64,000 nucleotides of DNA from an uncultured Eubacteriales bacterium (GCA_902778565.1 CACYYH010000001.1:62001-126000); one strand, 5' to 3'; positions 53,443 to 62,737 are shown, numbered from the stretch's first letter. The notes: a model not told the origin generated them from the sequence alone. Numbers and translations: made by a program.

Positions 53443-54036
53443 ATGGTTAAATTATATGAGAACATTAAAAAAAGAAGATTAGAACTTCATTTATCCCAGC
53501 AGAAGCTTGCGGATTTAACAGGCTATACTGATAAAAGTATGATCGCTAAAATCGAGAAAGGTAAGGTGGATCTCTCACAAAGCAAACTTGAATTATTTGC
53601 GAAGGTATTAGGCATGAAACCTGGAGATCTGATGGGATCTACAGAAGATGATTCTTCGCCTCTTCACGGTCTTCCTATTATAGGAACCGTGTGCGCCGGA
53701 GATGGTGTGTATTGTGCTGATGACTTCCTGGGCAGCTTTGACCTGGCAACTCATATCGATGCGGACTTTGCTTTGAAGGTTACTGGGGACTCTATGATAG
53801 GAGCTCACATCTATGATGGTGACTATGCTTTCATTAAGAAGGGTGATCACTTTGCAGATGGAGATATTTATGCCGTGGAGTTGCTGCTTACCAGCGAGGC
53901 TTCTTTGAAGAAGATCTATGTGAATGACAATAATGTGATTCTTACGCCCTGCAACGCGGATTATCCACCTGTTGCAACTACACTGGATCAGATCCGAATC
54001 ATCGGCAGATGCGTAGGAGTATATCATAATAGGTAA
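53443..54036 (+). CDS. CI-like repressor with S24 self-cleaving domain
   Basis: This 197-residue protein has an N-terminal HTH_XRE (about 5-60) and a LexA/UmuD-type S24 domain (about 75-195). The cleavage site A85-G86 (VCAGDG), Ser117 in GDSMIG and Lys156/157 are all visible. Such repressors keep lysogeny and are inactivated in the SOS response. It is divergently transcribed from the Cro-like operon. GGAGA lies a few bases before the ATG. Confidence 0.9.
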   Translation: MVKLYENIKKRRLELHLSQQKLADLTGYTDKSMIAKIEKGKVDLSQSKLELFAKVLGMKPGDLMGSTEDDSSPLHGLPIIGTVCAGDGVYCADDFLGSFDLATHIDADFALKVTGDSMIGAHIYDGDYAFIKKGDHFADGDIYAVELLLTSEASLKKIYVNDNNVILTPCNADYPPVATTLDQIRIIGRCVGVYHNR

Positions 54037-54142
54037 TATCCTAATATCAGTAAAACATCTGCCTCTCCAAGGTCCTCCAGGACGGCCTTAAGGAGAAGCT
54101 GGGGATGTAGAGATAATAACCCCTGAATGGAGTATAAGTATT

Positions 54143-55075
54143 ATGGCACCTAAAACAAAATTGTCTATTGATCAACAAATTGAACATATGAAATCAAAAG
54201 GAATAACTTTTGATTTGTTTTCAGAAGATCAAGCAAAAGAATATCTACGTAAGAACAATTATTATTTCAAATTGAAATCTTATTGTAAGGTTTTTGAAAA
54301 ATATCAGTATGGTGAGAAAAAAGGTCAATATGTAAATCTTGATTTTGCATATCTTGTGGAATTGGCTATATTAGATATGCACTTACGTCACTTTATTATT
54401 CAAGCCACAGTAGACCTGGAACATATAGTTAAAGTTAATCTACTTAATGATTTCAATGATACAGAAAGTGACGGATATGAAGTTATCGATGGATTATTTA
54501 ATGCTTTTCCTGAAATACACGACAAAATCATCTATGAGAAAAAGTCCTATAACTCTGATCTAATTGAAAAGCTTGAATCTGATGGCTATGCAATTTGGAA
54601 TATTATAGAAGTTTTATCTTTTGGTGATTTTATTAAACTATATAGCTACTTCTATGGGGCATACCCAGGGGCATTAAAAGGTGTTTCATATGAATATCCT
54701 ATGAGAGCTATCAAATCTCTAAGAAACGCTGCAGCCCATAACACATGCCTTCTTAGTCAGCTGAACAAGCAGCAAAATGAAAACACTAATCCCAATAGGA
54801 AAGTAAGTTCCTTTGTATCTCAAAAGGTGCCTTCTATTGGAAAAACCCAACGTAAATCTTGTATGAGTTATCAACTAATTAATGATTTCGTAACTCTTCT
54901 TTATATGATAAACAACCTTACATCAGGTGGCATGCGAGATAACATATTGAAAAATCTTAATGAGTTAGTTAACGTAAGGATGATAAAGCATTCGGATTAT
55001 TTTCAAAAGAATAATGTTTTAGTAAGCGTTTATGATTTTATTAAAAAAATAATTGACACAATGTGCGTCCTGTAG
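54143..55075 (+). CDS. Abi_2-type abortive infection protein (HEPN RNase-like)
   Basis: This 310-residue protein is of the AbiD/AbiF (Abi_2) type: N-terminal SIDQQIEHMKSKGITF and the C-terminal RNAAAHN motif near 194-199, the R-x4-H HEPN RNase signature. Such proteins stop superinfecting phage by cleaving RNA. Its G+C content is clearly lower than that of neighbouring genes, a sign of transfer. It sits between the repressor and integrase, so it is expressed in lysogeny. The family identity is confident. Antiviral activity here is inferred. Confidence 0.82.
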   Translation: MAPKTKLSIDQQIEHMKSKGITFDLFSEDQAKEYLRKNNYYFKLKSYCKVFEKYQYGEKKGQYVNLDFAYLVELAILDMHLRHFIIQATVDLEHIVKVNLLNDFNDTESDGYEVIDGLFNAFPEIHDKIIYEKKSYNSDLIEKLESDGYAIWNIIEVLSFGDFIKLYSYFYGAYPGALKGVSYEYPMRAIKSLRNAAAHNTCLLSQLNKQQNENTNPNRKVSSFVSQKVPSIGKTQRKSCMSYQLINDFVTLLYMINNLTSGGMRDNILKNLNELVNVRMIKHSDYFQKNNVLVSVYDFIKKIIDTMCVL

Positions 55076-55081
55076 TAATAT
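55053..55081 (+). promoter_or_regulatory. Integrase promoter inside the Abi gene end
   Basis: TTGACA (55053-55058) and TAATAT (55076-55081) are 17 bases apart, a strong consensus match. The Abi stop codon (55073-55075) is within the spacer. Confidence 0.8.
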
Positions 55082-55111
55082 AATTGCAGTATACAAAAAC
55101 GCAAGTTTTAT

Positions 55112-55144
55112 GTGGGAGGGCGCCTGCGCTTTCCCACTTTTTTT
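55112..55144 (+). terminator. Terminator in the leader of the integrase gene
   Basis: GTGGGA/TCCCAC arms enclose a GC-rich inner stem and are followed by a run of T (55137-55144). It is after the int promoter and before the int ribosome site, so it either ends Abi transcripts or attenuates int. Confidence 0.8.
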
Positions 55145-55172
55145 ATACCCTTTTTCAGAAAGGAGGTATATT

Positions 55173-56231
55173 ATGGCTAAAGCTAAAAAACTGCCTTCCG
55201 GGAACTGGAGAGTCCAGGTATTTGACTATAAAGACGAAAACGGTAAGAACCATTACAGATCATACACGGCGCCTACAAAGGCTGAAGCTGAATACATGGC
55301 CGCCTATTTCAAAAAGACGAGGCCGCCTAAAGAAGATAACGAGCCCGAGGTCACAGTTGGCCAGGCTATAGACAAGTATATAGATCTGTCTGCTACTCTT
55401 TCACCGACTACGATCGCGCGGTACAGGAATATGCGGAAGTTCGCATTTCCAGATCTGATGAATATGAACCTGTCGGATCTGGATGATCGTGCAGCACAAA
55501 TCGAGATCAATAAGGAAATAAAAAGACCGAACGGGCAGACCGGCAATCCATTAAGTGCAAAGACCATCCGTAATGAATGGGCACTCGTGAGTGCAGCACT
55601 CAAATCGCTATATAACATGACCCTGAACATCAAGCTGCCAAAGGTCCAACGAGCTCCGAAGGAACTTCCGGATCCGCAGTTAGTTATCGATGCGATCAAG
55701 GGCACGGACATCGAGCTGCCCTGCCTGCTGTCCATCTGGTTATCGTTCTCACTATCTGAGATCCGCGGCTTTAAGTGTTCTTCTATCCGTAACGGTCAGA
55801 TCTACGTCGACCAGGTGCTTGTGACCGTGGACGGATTCCAGCAGGAGAAGAAGGACGCCAAAGTTGAGACCAGGAAACGTTCTCAGTCAGTTCCGAAGTA
55901 TATAATGAAGCTCATAGAGATGCAGCCAAATTATAAGGAATATAAAAAGACCGGCAAAGATTCATATCTTGTGCCGATGACTCAGAACTTACTCTACCAC
56001 AGATATAAGAAGATTCTGGAACCTCTGGGAATAGATATCTCCTTCCACGATCTGCGGCACATGTTCGCTTCGGTAATGCTTAATAAACTGCAGATCCCGG
56101 AGAAAGTCGTCCAGGAAGAAGGCGGCTGGTCTACCCCGTCAATAATGAAGTCCGTATACTCAAATACTTTTTCCGATTCCCGGAAGTCAGCTGACAGTAA
56201 ACGCGATGAATTTTTCGAGAGCCTCTTGTGA
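55173..56231 (+). CDS. int: Tyrosine integrase
   Basis: This 352-residue site-specific recombinase has an arm-binding N-terminal domain (PSGNWRVQVFDYKDENGKNHYRSYTAPTKAEAEYMAA, core NWRVQVFDYKDENGK), a SAM-like core-binding domain (about 60-160) and a catalytic domain with Arg in SLSEIRGFK (about 192), HDLRH (about 310) and Tyr in SVYSNTF. ATG at 55173 follows AAAGGAGGTA. The lack of an intact Arg-box motif (SEIRG rather than TGLR) is seen in related clostridial integrases. It should recombine the tRNA-Gly attachment site. Confidence 0.93.
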   Translation: MAKAKKLPSGNWRVQVFDYKDENGKNHYRSYTAPTKAEAEYMAAYFKKTRPPKEDNEPEVTVGQAIDKYIDLSATLSPTTIARYRNMRKFAFPDLMNMNLSDLDDRAAQIEINKEIKRPNGQTGNPLSAKTIRNEWALVSAALKSLYNMTLNIKLPKVQRAPKELPDPQLVIDAIKGTDIELPCLLSIWLSFSLSEIRGFKCSSIRNGQIYVDQVLVTVDGFQQEKKDAKVETRKRSQSVPKYIMKLIEMQPNYKEYKKTGKDSYLVPMTQNLLYHRYKKILEPLGIDISFHDLRHMFASVMLNKLQIPEKVVQEEGGWSTPSIMKSVYSNTFSDSRKSADSKRDEFFESLL

Positions 56232-56265
56232 GGCTCTTTTATTTTAGGAGGCGGGTTAGGGATTT

Positions 56266-56290
56266 CGTGTGATATTTTCGTGTGATATTT
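56266..56290. other. Integrase arm-type repeat pair, right
   Basis: GTGTGATATT occurs twice in tandem within CGTGTGATATTTTCGTGTGATATTT-like sequence. It matches the pair at 24511-24534 in the same orientation and lies 120 bases inside attR. Confidence 0.6.
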
Positions 56291-56381
56291 TTGAGAAAAA
56301 AGACAGTTTTTTGAAAAATGTTGAAAAGTATTGAAAAGAAATGAAAACGGCTGAAAGCCTTGAATTTCAAGGGTTTACAGT

Positions 56382-56408
56382 GCAACCCCTTGATTTTCAA
56401 GGGGTTGC
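56382..56408. repeat. Perfect hairpin next to attR
   Basis: A 12-bp stem GCAACCCCTTGA/TCAAGGGGTTGC with a TTT loop sits 4 bases from the tRNA 3' end. A second near-palindrome CCTTGAATTTCAAGG is at 56358-56372. No T-run follows on either strand, so it is not a normal terminator. Confidence 0.7.
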
Positions 56409-56412
56409 GGTT

Positions 56413-56439
56413 TGGAGCAAGAGACGGGAGTCGAACCCG
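56413..56439 (-). other. attR: 27-bp att core in tRNA-Gly
   Basis: This is identical to 24450-24476. It lies at the CCA-terminal end of an intact tRNA-Gly, so integration keeps the tRNA functional. Confidence 0.92.
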
Positions 56440-56486
56440 CCTTCCAAGCTTGGGAAGCTCGTGTACTACCGATGTACTACTCCTGC
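56413..56486 (-). tRNA. tRNA-Gly(CCC)
   Basis: The 74-base gene includes CCA. The acceptor stem GCAGGAG/CTCTTGC, D-stem GTAC/GTAC, anticodon stem CGAGC/GCTTG with loop TTCCCAA and T-stem GCGGG/CCCGT with TTCGACT all pair. The anticodon CCC reads GGG. Its 3' end is the phage attachment site. Its former terminator is now at 24416. Confidence 0.95.
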
Positions 56487-56518
56487 ATACTGCAGCCGTA
56501 CTGGCTGCGGATAGATAT

Positions 56519-56546
56519 ATTTTACTATGAATTGGTCTTTTGTCAA
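56519..56546 (-). promoter_or_regulatory. Promoter of tRNA-Gly
   Basis: On the minus strand TTGACA (56546-56541), 16 bases, then TAAAAT (56524-56519) lie 33 bases before the tRNA 5' end. This is a strong match. Confidence 0.7.
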
Positions 56547-56560
56547 GTGCAGCAAAAGCT

Positions 56561-57538
56561 TCACGGCCTGCACTTACCGCAGGGCTCGTATCCCCTGGCG
56601 ATCAGGTCCTCGCGGGAAGTGAAAGTCTTCTTCAGGTTCCATGGATTTGCGCTTCGGGTACTCTCGCAGCCTTCCAGATGGAATTTGCCGCTGGAAATGT
56701 TGATCACGTACGCCTGACTGTCCTCCGGACTTGCTTCGATGCGTCTCAGGCTCGCGTTGTCCGCTTTCTCATTCAGTTTCGGATAAACGCTGAGATATCC
56801 TTCCTGCCAGAGCACGAGCAGATCATCATTTTCGGACAGGCGGTTCTTTCCGTTGCTATAATTGATCTCCACTCCCGGCTGAACGTTATAGCAGAAAACG
56901 TTAAATGCCAGGCCCTTTCCCCCGTCTTCTACGGAAAGCGCCTCGATGTGCAGTCCTCTGGCTACCAGCTCAGATCCTTTGAATACCGGAGTCACCCTGT
57001 ACATCACGTGGTTTCCGGTCTCCTTGACGTATATCGCCACTGCATTCTCAAAAGGTATCATTCCATCCCTGTTCATATATGACGTGCCGGTTATGAGATT
57101 CCTGTCGATGGCCTCATCCCCCGTCAGCTGATACCCTATCAGGTGGCAGCGGTTATAGAGATATCCGTTCTGTATGAAATCATACTTGTCTGTCTTCCAT
57201 CCTGTGGGATGGATCTCGCTGATGCTGCCACGCTCTCCATCAGGCATGGTTTCACGGCCTACGCAGGCCACAGCGGTGCCGCAGCGTCCGTAGCTGTCCA
57301 GCTGTTCCAGTGATTCCTGAGGCGACGTCCATATCTCGTCATCGCCGAACTCGGGCACGTTATCATTTATGTACGCAAAAGGAAAGCCCTTCCACTCTCC
57401 TGCTTCCTCCAGGATCTCAGGGTCGTATTCGATATCCGTCACTCTGGAGATCAGTCCGGTCTTCACCGCGACGTATCCCATAAGTACCAGAATGGCTATG
57501 ATTATTAAAATGTGTCTCTTCCAGTGTCTCTTTTTCAT
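56561..57538 (-). CDS. Membrane-anchored DNA/RNA non-specific endonuclease (DNA-entry nuclease type)
   Basis: This 325-residue protein has an N-terminal membrane segment (about 8-27) and an extracytoplasmic nuclease domain. YNRCHLIGYQLTGDEAIDRNLITGTSYMN (His132 in RCHLIGY) is the EndA/NucA-like motif, with later MYRVTPVFKG and ARGLHIEALS. A C-terminal segment with ISSGKFHLEGC...GYEPCGKCRP resembles the Ada-type metal-binding tail found on such nucleases. Streptococcal EndA degrades DNA during uptake. Its presence near the tRNA att may be host genome background. Confidence 0.82.
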   Translation of the reverse strand: MKKRHWKRHILIIIAILVLMGYVAVKTGLISRVTDIEYDPEILEEAGEWKGFPFAYINDNVPEFGDDEIWTSPQESLEQLDSYGRCGTAVACVGRETMPDGERGSISEIHPTGWKTDKYDFIQNGYLYNRCHLIGYQLTGDEAIDRNLITGTSYMNRDGMIPFENAVAIYVKETGNHVMYRVTPVFKGSELVARGLHIEALSVEDGGKGLAFNVFCYNVQPGVEINYSNGKNRLSENDDLLVLWQEGYLSVYPKLNEKADNASLRRIEASPEDSQAYVINISSGKFHLEGCESTRSANPWNLKKTFTSREDLIARGYEPCGKCRP

Positions 57539-57714
57539 CCTATCGCTGAAGTTATCTGTTTTACTGTTTTTACAAGATTATATCATATTATTGTTTCCTT
57601 ATCCATCATGACTGAAAATCATACAAATCATTCCAAACTTGCGTTTGACGAATGGACTATTATGATATATTCTTAAATCAGATTAAACAGTATATATCAA
57701 ACAGGAGGTCAAAT

Positions 57715-58488
57715 ATGTTTACAAGAGCTATAACCCGCAAACCCTGCCGCGCGCTGATAGACGGCATCACCACATCCATGTTCGGAGAAGGCAAACCCGA
57801 TTATGAAACTGCTGCAGCCCAGCATGACAAGTATGTTGAGACCCTTGAGAGCCTTGGCCTCGAAGTTTTAAATCTGGAAGCAGATGAAAGATACCCCGAT
57901 TCATGTTTTGTTGAGGACCCTGCAGTAGTTATGGCTGAATGCGCCATCATCACAAACCCCGCAACCGATTCAAGAAACGGTGAAAAGTTTGAGATCATCG
58001 ATGCCATCAAAAAATACTATGCAGACGATCAGATCTTCTACATCGAAGCCCCCGGCACCATGGAAGGCGGCGATGTAATGCTGGTTGACAAGCACTTCTA
58101 CGTAGGTCAGTCCGACAGGACCAACAAAGAAGGTTTTGAGCAGTTCAAGGCCATCGTTGAAAAGTTCGGCTACACTGCAACCGCAGTTCCCGTAACTGAA
58201 GGTCTTCACCTCAAGGACTTCGTCATCTATCTTGAAAAAGGCAACATGCTGGTGACACCTACCATGAATGAGCAGCCTGCTTTCGCAGAATACAACAGAT
58301 TCGTAGTGGACGCCGATGAACTCTATGCTATAAACAGCATGAACATCAACGGCACCGTCATCGTTCCCGAAGGATTCCCCAAGACCCTTAAGACCATTCA
58401 GGATCTGGGATACCCCACTGTGGTTATCAATAACAGCGAATTTGCAAAGATCGACGGTTCACTCACCTGTCTGTCTCTGAGATTCTAA
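57715..58488 (+). CDS. Dimethylarginine dimethylaminohydrolase (DDAH)-family hydrolase
   Basis: This 257-residue protein has the guanidino-modifying (amidinotransferase) fold: ERYPDSCFVEDPAVV near 58-72, GTMEGGDVM near 114, His165 in GLHLKDF and Cys252 in SLTCLSL close to the end, all DDAH-type positions. The family hydrolyses methylated arginines or arginine-like substrates to citrulline. The start at 57715 follows CAGGAGGTC. It has its own terminator. The true substrate is unknown. Confidence 0.86.
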   Translation: MFTRAITRKPCRALIDGITTSMFGEGKPDYETAAAQHDKYVETLESLGLEVLNLEADERYPDSCFVEDPAVVMAECAIITNPATDSRNGEKFEIIDAIKKYYADDQIFYIEAPGTMEGGDVMLVDKHFYVGQSDRTNKEGFEQFKAIVEKFGYTATAVPVTEGLHLKDFVIYLEKGNMLVTPTMNEQPAFAEYNRFVVDADELYAINSMNINGTVIVPEGFPKTLKTIQDLGYPTVVINNSEFAKIDGSLTCLSLRF

Positions 58489-58500
58489 AAAAGAATATCA

Positions 58501-58529
58501 AAAGCCCTGCGCTAAGCAGGGCTTTTTTT
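58501..58529. terminator. Bidirectional terminator after the DDAH gene
   Basis: AAAGCCCTGC and GCAGGGCTTT arms with a GCTAA loop are followed by seven T. It lies between convergent DDAH and DUF1847 genes and serves both. Confidence 0.88.
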
Positions 58530-59202
58530 ACAGTTCGTGATCTTTTTTACTTTTAAGTTCTGCGATCTTCTCTCTGTTCTTAACGTAATGATAGAGGCTT
58601 TTGCGGTATGAATCTGCGGTATATATCGCCGCTATTGGATTATGTCCCAGGACGCGATCCTTGGCCGCCAGTACGGTTACGGGAGCCTTTGAGTGTTTTA
58701 TGAACAGTGAGTCGTGACCGACGCAAAGTCCTACCAGCACGTTCAGCTCACAGCCTGCAGCGTCCAGCTTTTCTGCCTGGCCTGCGGGGTTGCACATGCG
58801 CTCATCCGCTCTTTCACAGTGGACAAAATCATTTTGATCCACTCCCATCAGAGTTTTTTCAACGCTGCCATTCTTACAGTCTATTGAATCCACCTGAAAG
58901 CCATTGGCTCTCAGAATATCCACGAATATCTTTGCCTCTGCCATAAGCCCTCCGCAGAAACCAACGCCGATGTGGTGATAGCCCATCTGAAGAGCGAATT
59001 CCATTATCTCCTCCACCCTTGTGAGCATTCCGTAATAGCGGCCTTCGACTATAGCTGCGGCCCGGGCCATTTTGCGGTCCTCTTCGTCATATCTTTCAAG
59101 TTCCCTATCAGCTGAGCTTCCTCTCGTAGGGCAAAATGCCGGAGCCTCAGAAACATCACCTTTATAGCAGAATTCATTTTTGCAATGTGAACAAGTGAAC
59201 AT
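58528..59202 (-). CDS. DUF1847 metal-binding protein
   Basis: This 224-residue protein has an N-terminal Cys-rich ribbon (CSHCKNEFC...CPTRG) and a core with conserved GVGFCGGLMAEAKIF, CNPAGQAE and GLCVGHDSLFIKH motifs characteristic of DUF1847. The function of this anaerobe-enriched domain is not established. The usual second CxxC position is CPTRG here, so one cysteine seems replaced. It ends the minus-strand operon that begins at 62599. Confidence 0.85.
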   Translation of the reverse strand: MFTCSHCKNEFCYKGDVSEAPAFCPTRGSSADRELERYDEEDRKMARAAAIVEGRYYGMLTRVEEIMEFALQMGYHHIGVGFCGGLMAEAKIFVDILRANGFQVDSIDCKNGSVEKTLMGVDQNDFVHCERADERMCNPAGQAEKLDAAGCELNVLVGLCVGHDSLFIKHSKAPVTVLAAKDRVLGHNPIAAIYTADSYRKSLYHYVKNREKIAELKSKKDHEL

Positions 59203-59212
59203 GTCTTTCTCC

Positions 59213-61192
59213 TTATTTATCCGTTCTGTGTACCTCGAACCATTCGGTTATCTCTTTCAGTCTCTTGAGCCTGTGGGCAGGCTTTCCGCTTCTGGAGAGT
59301 TCGTGGTTCTCGCCCCTGAAGGTCACCATTTTGGCCTCCACTCCATGGGCAATCAGTGACGTGAACATCTGATATCCCTGGTCTATCGGACATCTGTAGT
59401 CTTCAAAGGAATGTATGAACAGCGTTGGGGTCTTCGCCTTATCCGCATATTTCATCGGGCTGTGGAACCAGAGTTTCTCAGGATCGTTCCAGGGATCCGA
59501 CAGACACTGATCCCCGGTAAAGCTCACGCCGATGTCTGACACTCCATACATGGAGAACCAGTTGGATATGGATCTCTGGCTGGCGCAGGCTCTGAACCGG
59601 TCAGTGTGACCTATGATCCAGTTGGTCATAAAGCCGCCGTAGGATCCGCCGGTCTCAAAGAAGTTGTCTTTGTCCATGGCGGGATAAGCTTCAAGGGCAG
59701 CGTCGCAGAATGCCATGATATCCTCGTAGTCCACTGTTCCGTACTTACCCATGATATTCATGAAGTCCCCTCTTCCGTCGGAGCCTGTGGGATTGCAGAA
59801 TATCACGAAGTAGCCCTTTCCTGCCCAGTACTGCATCTCATGATAAAAAACTTCTCCGTAAACCGTCTTGGGTCCTCCGTGGATATCGATTATGACAGGA
59901 TATTTTTTCTCCGGATCGTAATCCATTGGTTTAAGCACAAAACCATGGATCTCGTAACCGTCTTTGATCAAGTTCAGTTTTTCAGGCTGCGCCACGTATC
60001 TTCCGTTAAGCGCATGATCATTGAACCTGCTGAGTTTCTTTCCCTTAAGGTCATATACTTCCTGCCCTCTCATATCGTAAAGCGCGACCATCATAAAATT
60101 ATCTCCGCATACGTCGAAGCAGTCCACGGAACCCGGCTTTTCGGTAAGCTGAGTGATCTTCCCGTCTTCAAGTTTGAAAAGATATGCCCCGTCGAAGCGG
60201 GTGCTTACGAAGTAGAGGGTGTCGCCCACCATCTTAGCCGCTCTTCCGCCGCCGTATCTTATGTCAGCGCCTACAGATGTCCCGATGCTCTCGCCGTGCT
60301 TTGCGAGAAGTTCGGGCTTTCCGCCTTCATAGCTCAGCTTATAGAAATCTCCGTCGGTGTTCATTCCGTTATGCAGGTCTGAAACCACCAGCAAAATATA
60401 GCTGTCTCCAAGTTCGAATCCGAGTGGCTCGAAGTTCTTGCTGCTCTCAGTGAGGACCGACGTTTCGCCGGTCGATATGTCCATCTTTTTGAGTTTGGTC
60501 TCGCCCATGATGGGAAGAAGCGGTCTGACAGGAGACGAGAAATAGTATATGTGTTTTTTATCATTTCCCAGCTTCAGGTTGCTGACGTTTTCGTTGAGCT
60601 CTGAAAGCAGCCTGAGGCTCTTCTTTACGTGATCGTAATAGAAGATAGAGTTGTATGCGCCTTTGGTATGAGGGCCGCCGTTCCACCACCAGGGGACCTG
60701 CTCCACTATTTCATAGTCTGCGTTTTCCTTTGCGTGTTTCTTCCAGGCTGCGGTGTATTTTTTGTCAGCCTTATAGAGTTCTTCAAAGCCCGGAAGAGTG
60801 CTGCCCTGTAGTATCATGTCTCCGTTATCAAGAGGTATGGCTTTGCTTACAGGCACCGGGAATTCATAGGCAAGCTCTGCCTCGCCTCCGTCAAGCCTTA
60901 TGCTGTACCAGCGGCTTGTGAGGTCCGGTTCCTTGCCTGCTCCATCCTTTTCTTCCCTGTCCCCCGGGAAAAGTATCGTATTCTCGTCCAGATACCTGAA
61001 GCCACGCTCCTTGCCGCCCGATGTGAGCTTTGTGAACTTTCCTCCACGATAAAGATAAAGATATGAGTTATATCCGTTTTTCTTCTGATCTGCGGACGTC
61101 ACCGCCAGACAGGCGCTGCTGCCTTCCGGTGAAAAACTTATCTCTGAAAGGTATTTGAATCTGAAAACGTCATCTATTGCTACCGGTTTCAT
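59213..61192 (-). CDS. S9-family serine peptidase (acylaminoacyl/prolyl oligopeptidase type)
   Basis: The enzyme has 659 residues. Its N-terminal half is a WD-like beta-propeller (about 1-380) that gates the active site. The C-terminal alpha/beta-hydrolase carries the nucleophile in TGGSYGGFM (about 517), Asp in HSFEDYRC (about 597) and His in GENHELS (about 629). It has no signal peptide and acts on oligopeptides in the cytoplasm. GGAGAAA precedes the ATG. Confidence 0.92.
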   Translation of the reverse strand: MKPVAIDDVFRFKYLSEISFSPEGSSACLAVTSADQKKNGYNSYLYLYRGGKFTKLTSGGKERGFRYLDENTILFPGDREEKDGAGKEPDLTSRWYSIRLDGGEAELAYEFPVPVSKAIPLDNGDMILQGSTLPGFEELYKADKKYTAAWKKHAKENADYEIVEQVPWWWNGGPHTKGAYNSIFYYDHVKKSLRLLSELNENVSNLKLGNDKKHIYYFSSPVRPLLPIMGETKLKKMDISTGETSVLTESSKNFEPLGFELGDSYILLVVSDLHNGMNTDGDFYKLSYEGGKPELLAKHGESIGTSVGADIRYGGGRAAKMVGDTLYFVSTRFDGAYLFKLEDGKITQLTEKPGSVDCFDVCGDNFMMVALYDMRGQEVYDLKGKKLSRFNDHALNGRYVAQPEKLNLIKDGYEIHGFVLKPMDYDPEKKYPVIIDIHGGPKTVYGEVFYHEMQYWAGKGYFVIFCNPTGSDGRGDFMNIMGKYGTVDYEDIMAFCDAALEAYPAMDKDNFFETGGSYGGFMTNWIIGHTDRFRACASQRSISNWFSMYGVSDIGVSFTGDQCLSDPWNDPEKLWFHSPMKYADKAKTPTLFIHSFEDYRCPIDQGYQMFTSLIAHGVEAKMVTFRGENHELSRSGKPAHRLKRLKEITEWFEVHRTDK

Positions 61193-61201
61193 ATTTTCTC
61201 C

Positions 61202-62122
61202 TTACTCTTTATATACTATGCTGAAGCCGTCGAACTGATACTGCTTCATGGTCTGAGGATCTTCAAAATATCCGTACTTTTCATCTCTGAGGGGCTCACC
61301 CTGGGCCGTCCCGTCTTTAACAGCCACCAGCGCATCCCGGATCATGCCTATGCAGTCAGGGGGCATGATAAAGTCGTTATGAGACGTATATACTGCGCTG
61401 ATCTCAGGGAACTTCGCCTCTACCTTATTCAGCGATTCTATGTACTGTCCGATGTCCGAACGTCCCATCACGTCGCTGGAGAACTGAACGTAAATGGCTC
61501 CCAGATAGATCATGTCTCCGGAGAAAAGTATCTTCTCCCTGCGGTCGTAGATCATCAGATGGTCCTCAAGATGTCCCGGAGTGTATATGAGTTCCACTTC
61601 ACGGTTTCCCAGGTCAAATACGTGTCCGTCCTCCACAGGTACAGCCTTGAAGGGTTTAACGCAATACTCCTCAGGCACAAATCCCTCGGGATATCCGAAC
61701 AAAAACATATCCTCGTCCGCCTGATTTGCCAGAGGCTTATGAGGGCAGCCTGTTTCAGCCTGCTTAAGGGCCTCAGGAACGTCAGCCACCAGCACCTCCG
61801 GGAAACGCCAGTTGTTTCCGGTGTGGTCGAAGTGTCTGTGGCAGTTCACTATGGTAAGTTCTCCCGGCCAGAGTTCTCTGACCAAAGGCTCTATATTGCA
61901 GATTCCCATGCCGGTATCCAGCATCAGGGCCTTTCCATCACCCTTGATGATGAATACGTTGACCTCCTGCAGATGCTGAGGTTCGCAGATAGCGGTTATG
62001 TCTCCCGGCAGTTCATAGCATTCGAACCAACCGTTACAGTCATTTTTAACCTTCAGTTTTTTGTATTTTGCATAATACGGACGGGGTTCCGGTCCCTTCC
62101 ACTTGGTATATTTCTCAGTCAT
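61202..62122 (-). CDS. MBL-fold metallo-hydrolase
   Basis: This 306-residue protein contains the dinuclear-zinc motif HRHFDHTGNN (about 95-104), then GYP..., GHLEDHLMIYD and SGDMIYLGAI. It is a hydrolase of the metallo-beta-lactamase superfamily such as a glyoxalase II or similar. Substrate cannot be told. It is flanked by the PTP-like and S9 genes in one operon. Confidence 0.85.
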   Translation of the reverse strand: MTEKYTKWKGPEPRPYYAKYKKLKVKNDCNGWFECYELPGDITAICEPQHLQEVNVFIIKGDGKALMLDTGMGICNIEPLVRELWPGELTIVNCHRHFDHTGNNWRFPEVLVADVPEALKQAETGCPHKPLANQADEDMFLFGYPEGFVPEEYCVKPFKAVPVEDGHVFDLGNREVELIYTPGHLEDHLMIYDRREKILFSGDMIYLGAIYVQFSSDVMGRSDIGQYIESLNKVEAKFPEISAVYTSHNDFIMPPDCIGMIRDALVAVKDGTAQGEPLRDEKYGYFEDPQTMKQYQFDGFSIVYKE

Positions 62123-62134
62123 ATCCTGCTCCTT

Positions 62135-62599
62135 TCATATGCCCATAACGCTGTCGATCCAAACGGCTTCCAGCGTTTCATAAACGTGTTCATTCGGATG
62201 GCCGGTCTTAAAATAGGCAGAATTGTCGCCGCCCAGCATCTTTACCGCAAAGGCGCCTACCGCCCTGGATCTGGATTCACCGCCGTAGCAGTGTACCAAA
62301 AGAGTTTCCACGTCCATGTGAGCTCTTATGAAATCCAGGATCTCCCTGGCCTGAAGCTCGCTGAACAGCACTGCCCCATCCACCGGCCGCACTATGTCAT
62401 CAAAAAAGAGAGTGATCACACCTTTGCAGTATTCAGTCTTTTTGAACTCGAAACCAAATCCACCGGTGTGAGTGTCCTGAATGGATATTACCGCATAGGT
62501 GTCCTCTCTTTTGACAAATTCTTTCTGCCCTGCCGGATAATAGTGCTCCATTACGTAATCAAAAGCGTCATATACAGATCTTACCAGTACTCTTTTCAT
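62135..62599 (-). CDS. Protein-tyrosine-phosphatase-like protein
   Basis: This 154-residue protein carries the phosphatase P-loop HCYGGESRS (Cys104 and Arg110, C-x5-R) and a general-acid candidate in DIVRPVD. The fold is typical of small dual-specificity-like phosphatases of bacteria and phages. An AGAAGGAACG ribosome site precedes the ATG. It leads a minus-strand operon. The upstream -10 (TATAAT at 62670-62665) is good but a -35 is unclear. Confidence 0.78.
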   Translation of the reverse strand: MKRVLVRSVYDAFDYVMEHYYPAGQKEFVKREDTYAVISIQDTHTGGFGFEFKKTEYCKGVITLFFDDIVRPVDGAVLFSELQAREILDFIRAHMDVETLLVHCYGGESRSRAVGAFAVKMLGGDNSAYFKTGHPNEHVYETLEAVWIDSVMGI

Positions 62600-62737
62600 A
62601 ACCGTTCCTTCTCCTTTCGGCTCAGATGCATGCCCTGCCCCGGCCGTTTAAAAAACGTCTATATATTATATACCATATTTTTGCAGCGGATTAAACTGTT
62701 TTGCACCGGACTGCCTCATAAACTCGCGCAAAAAATA

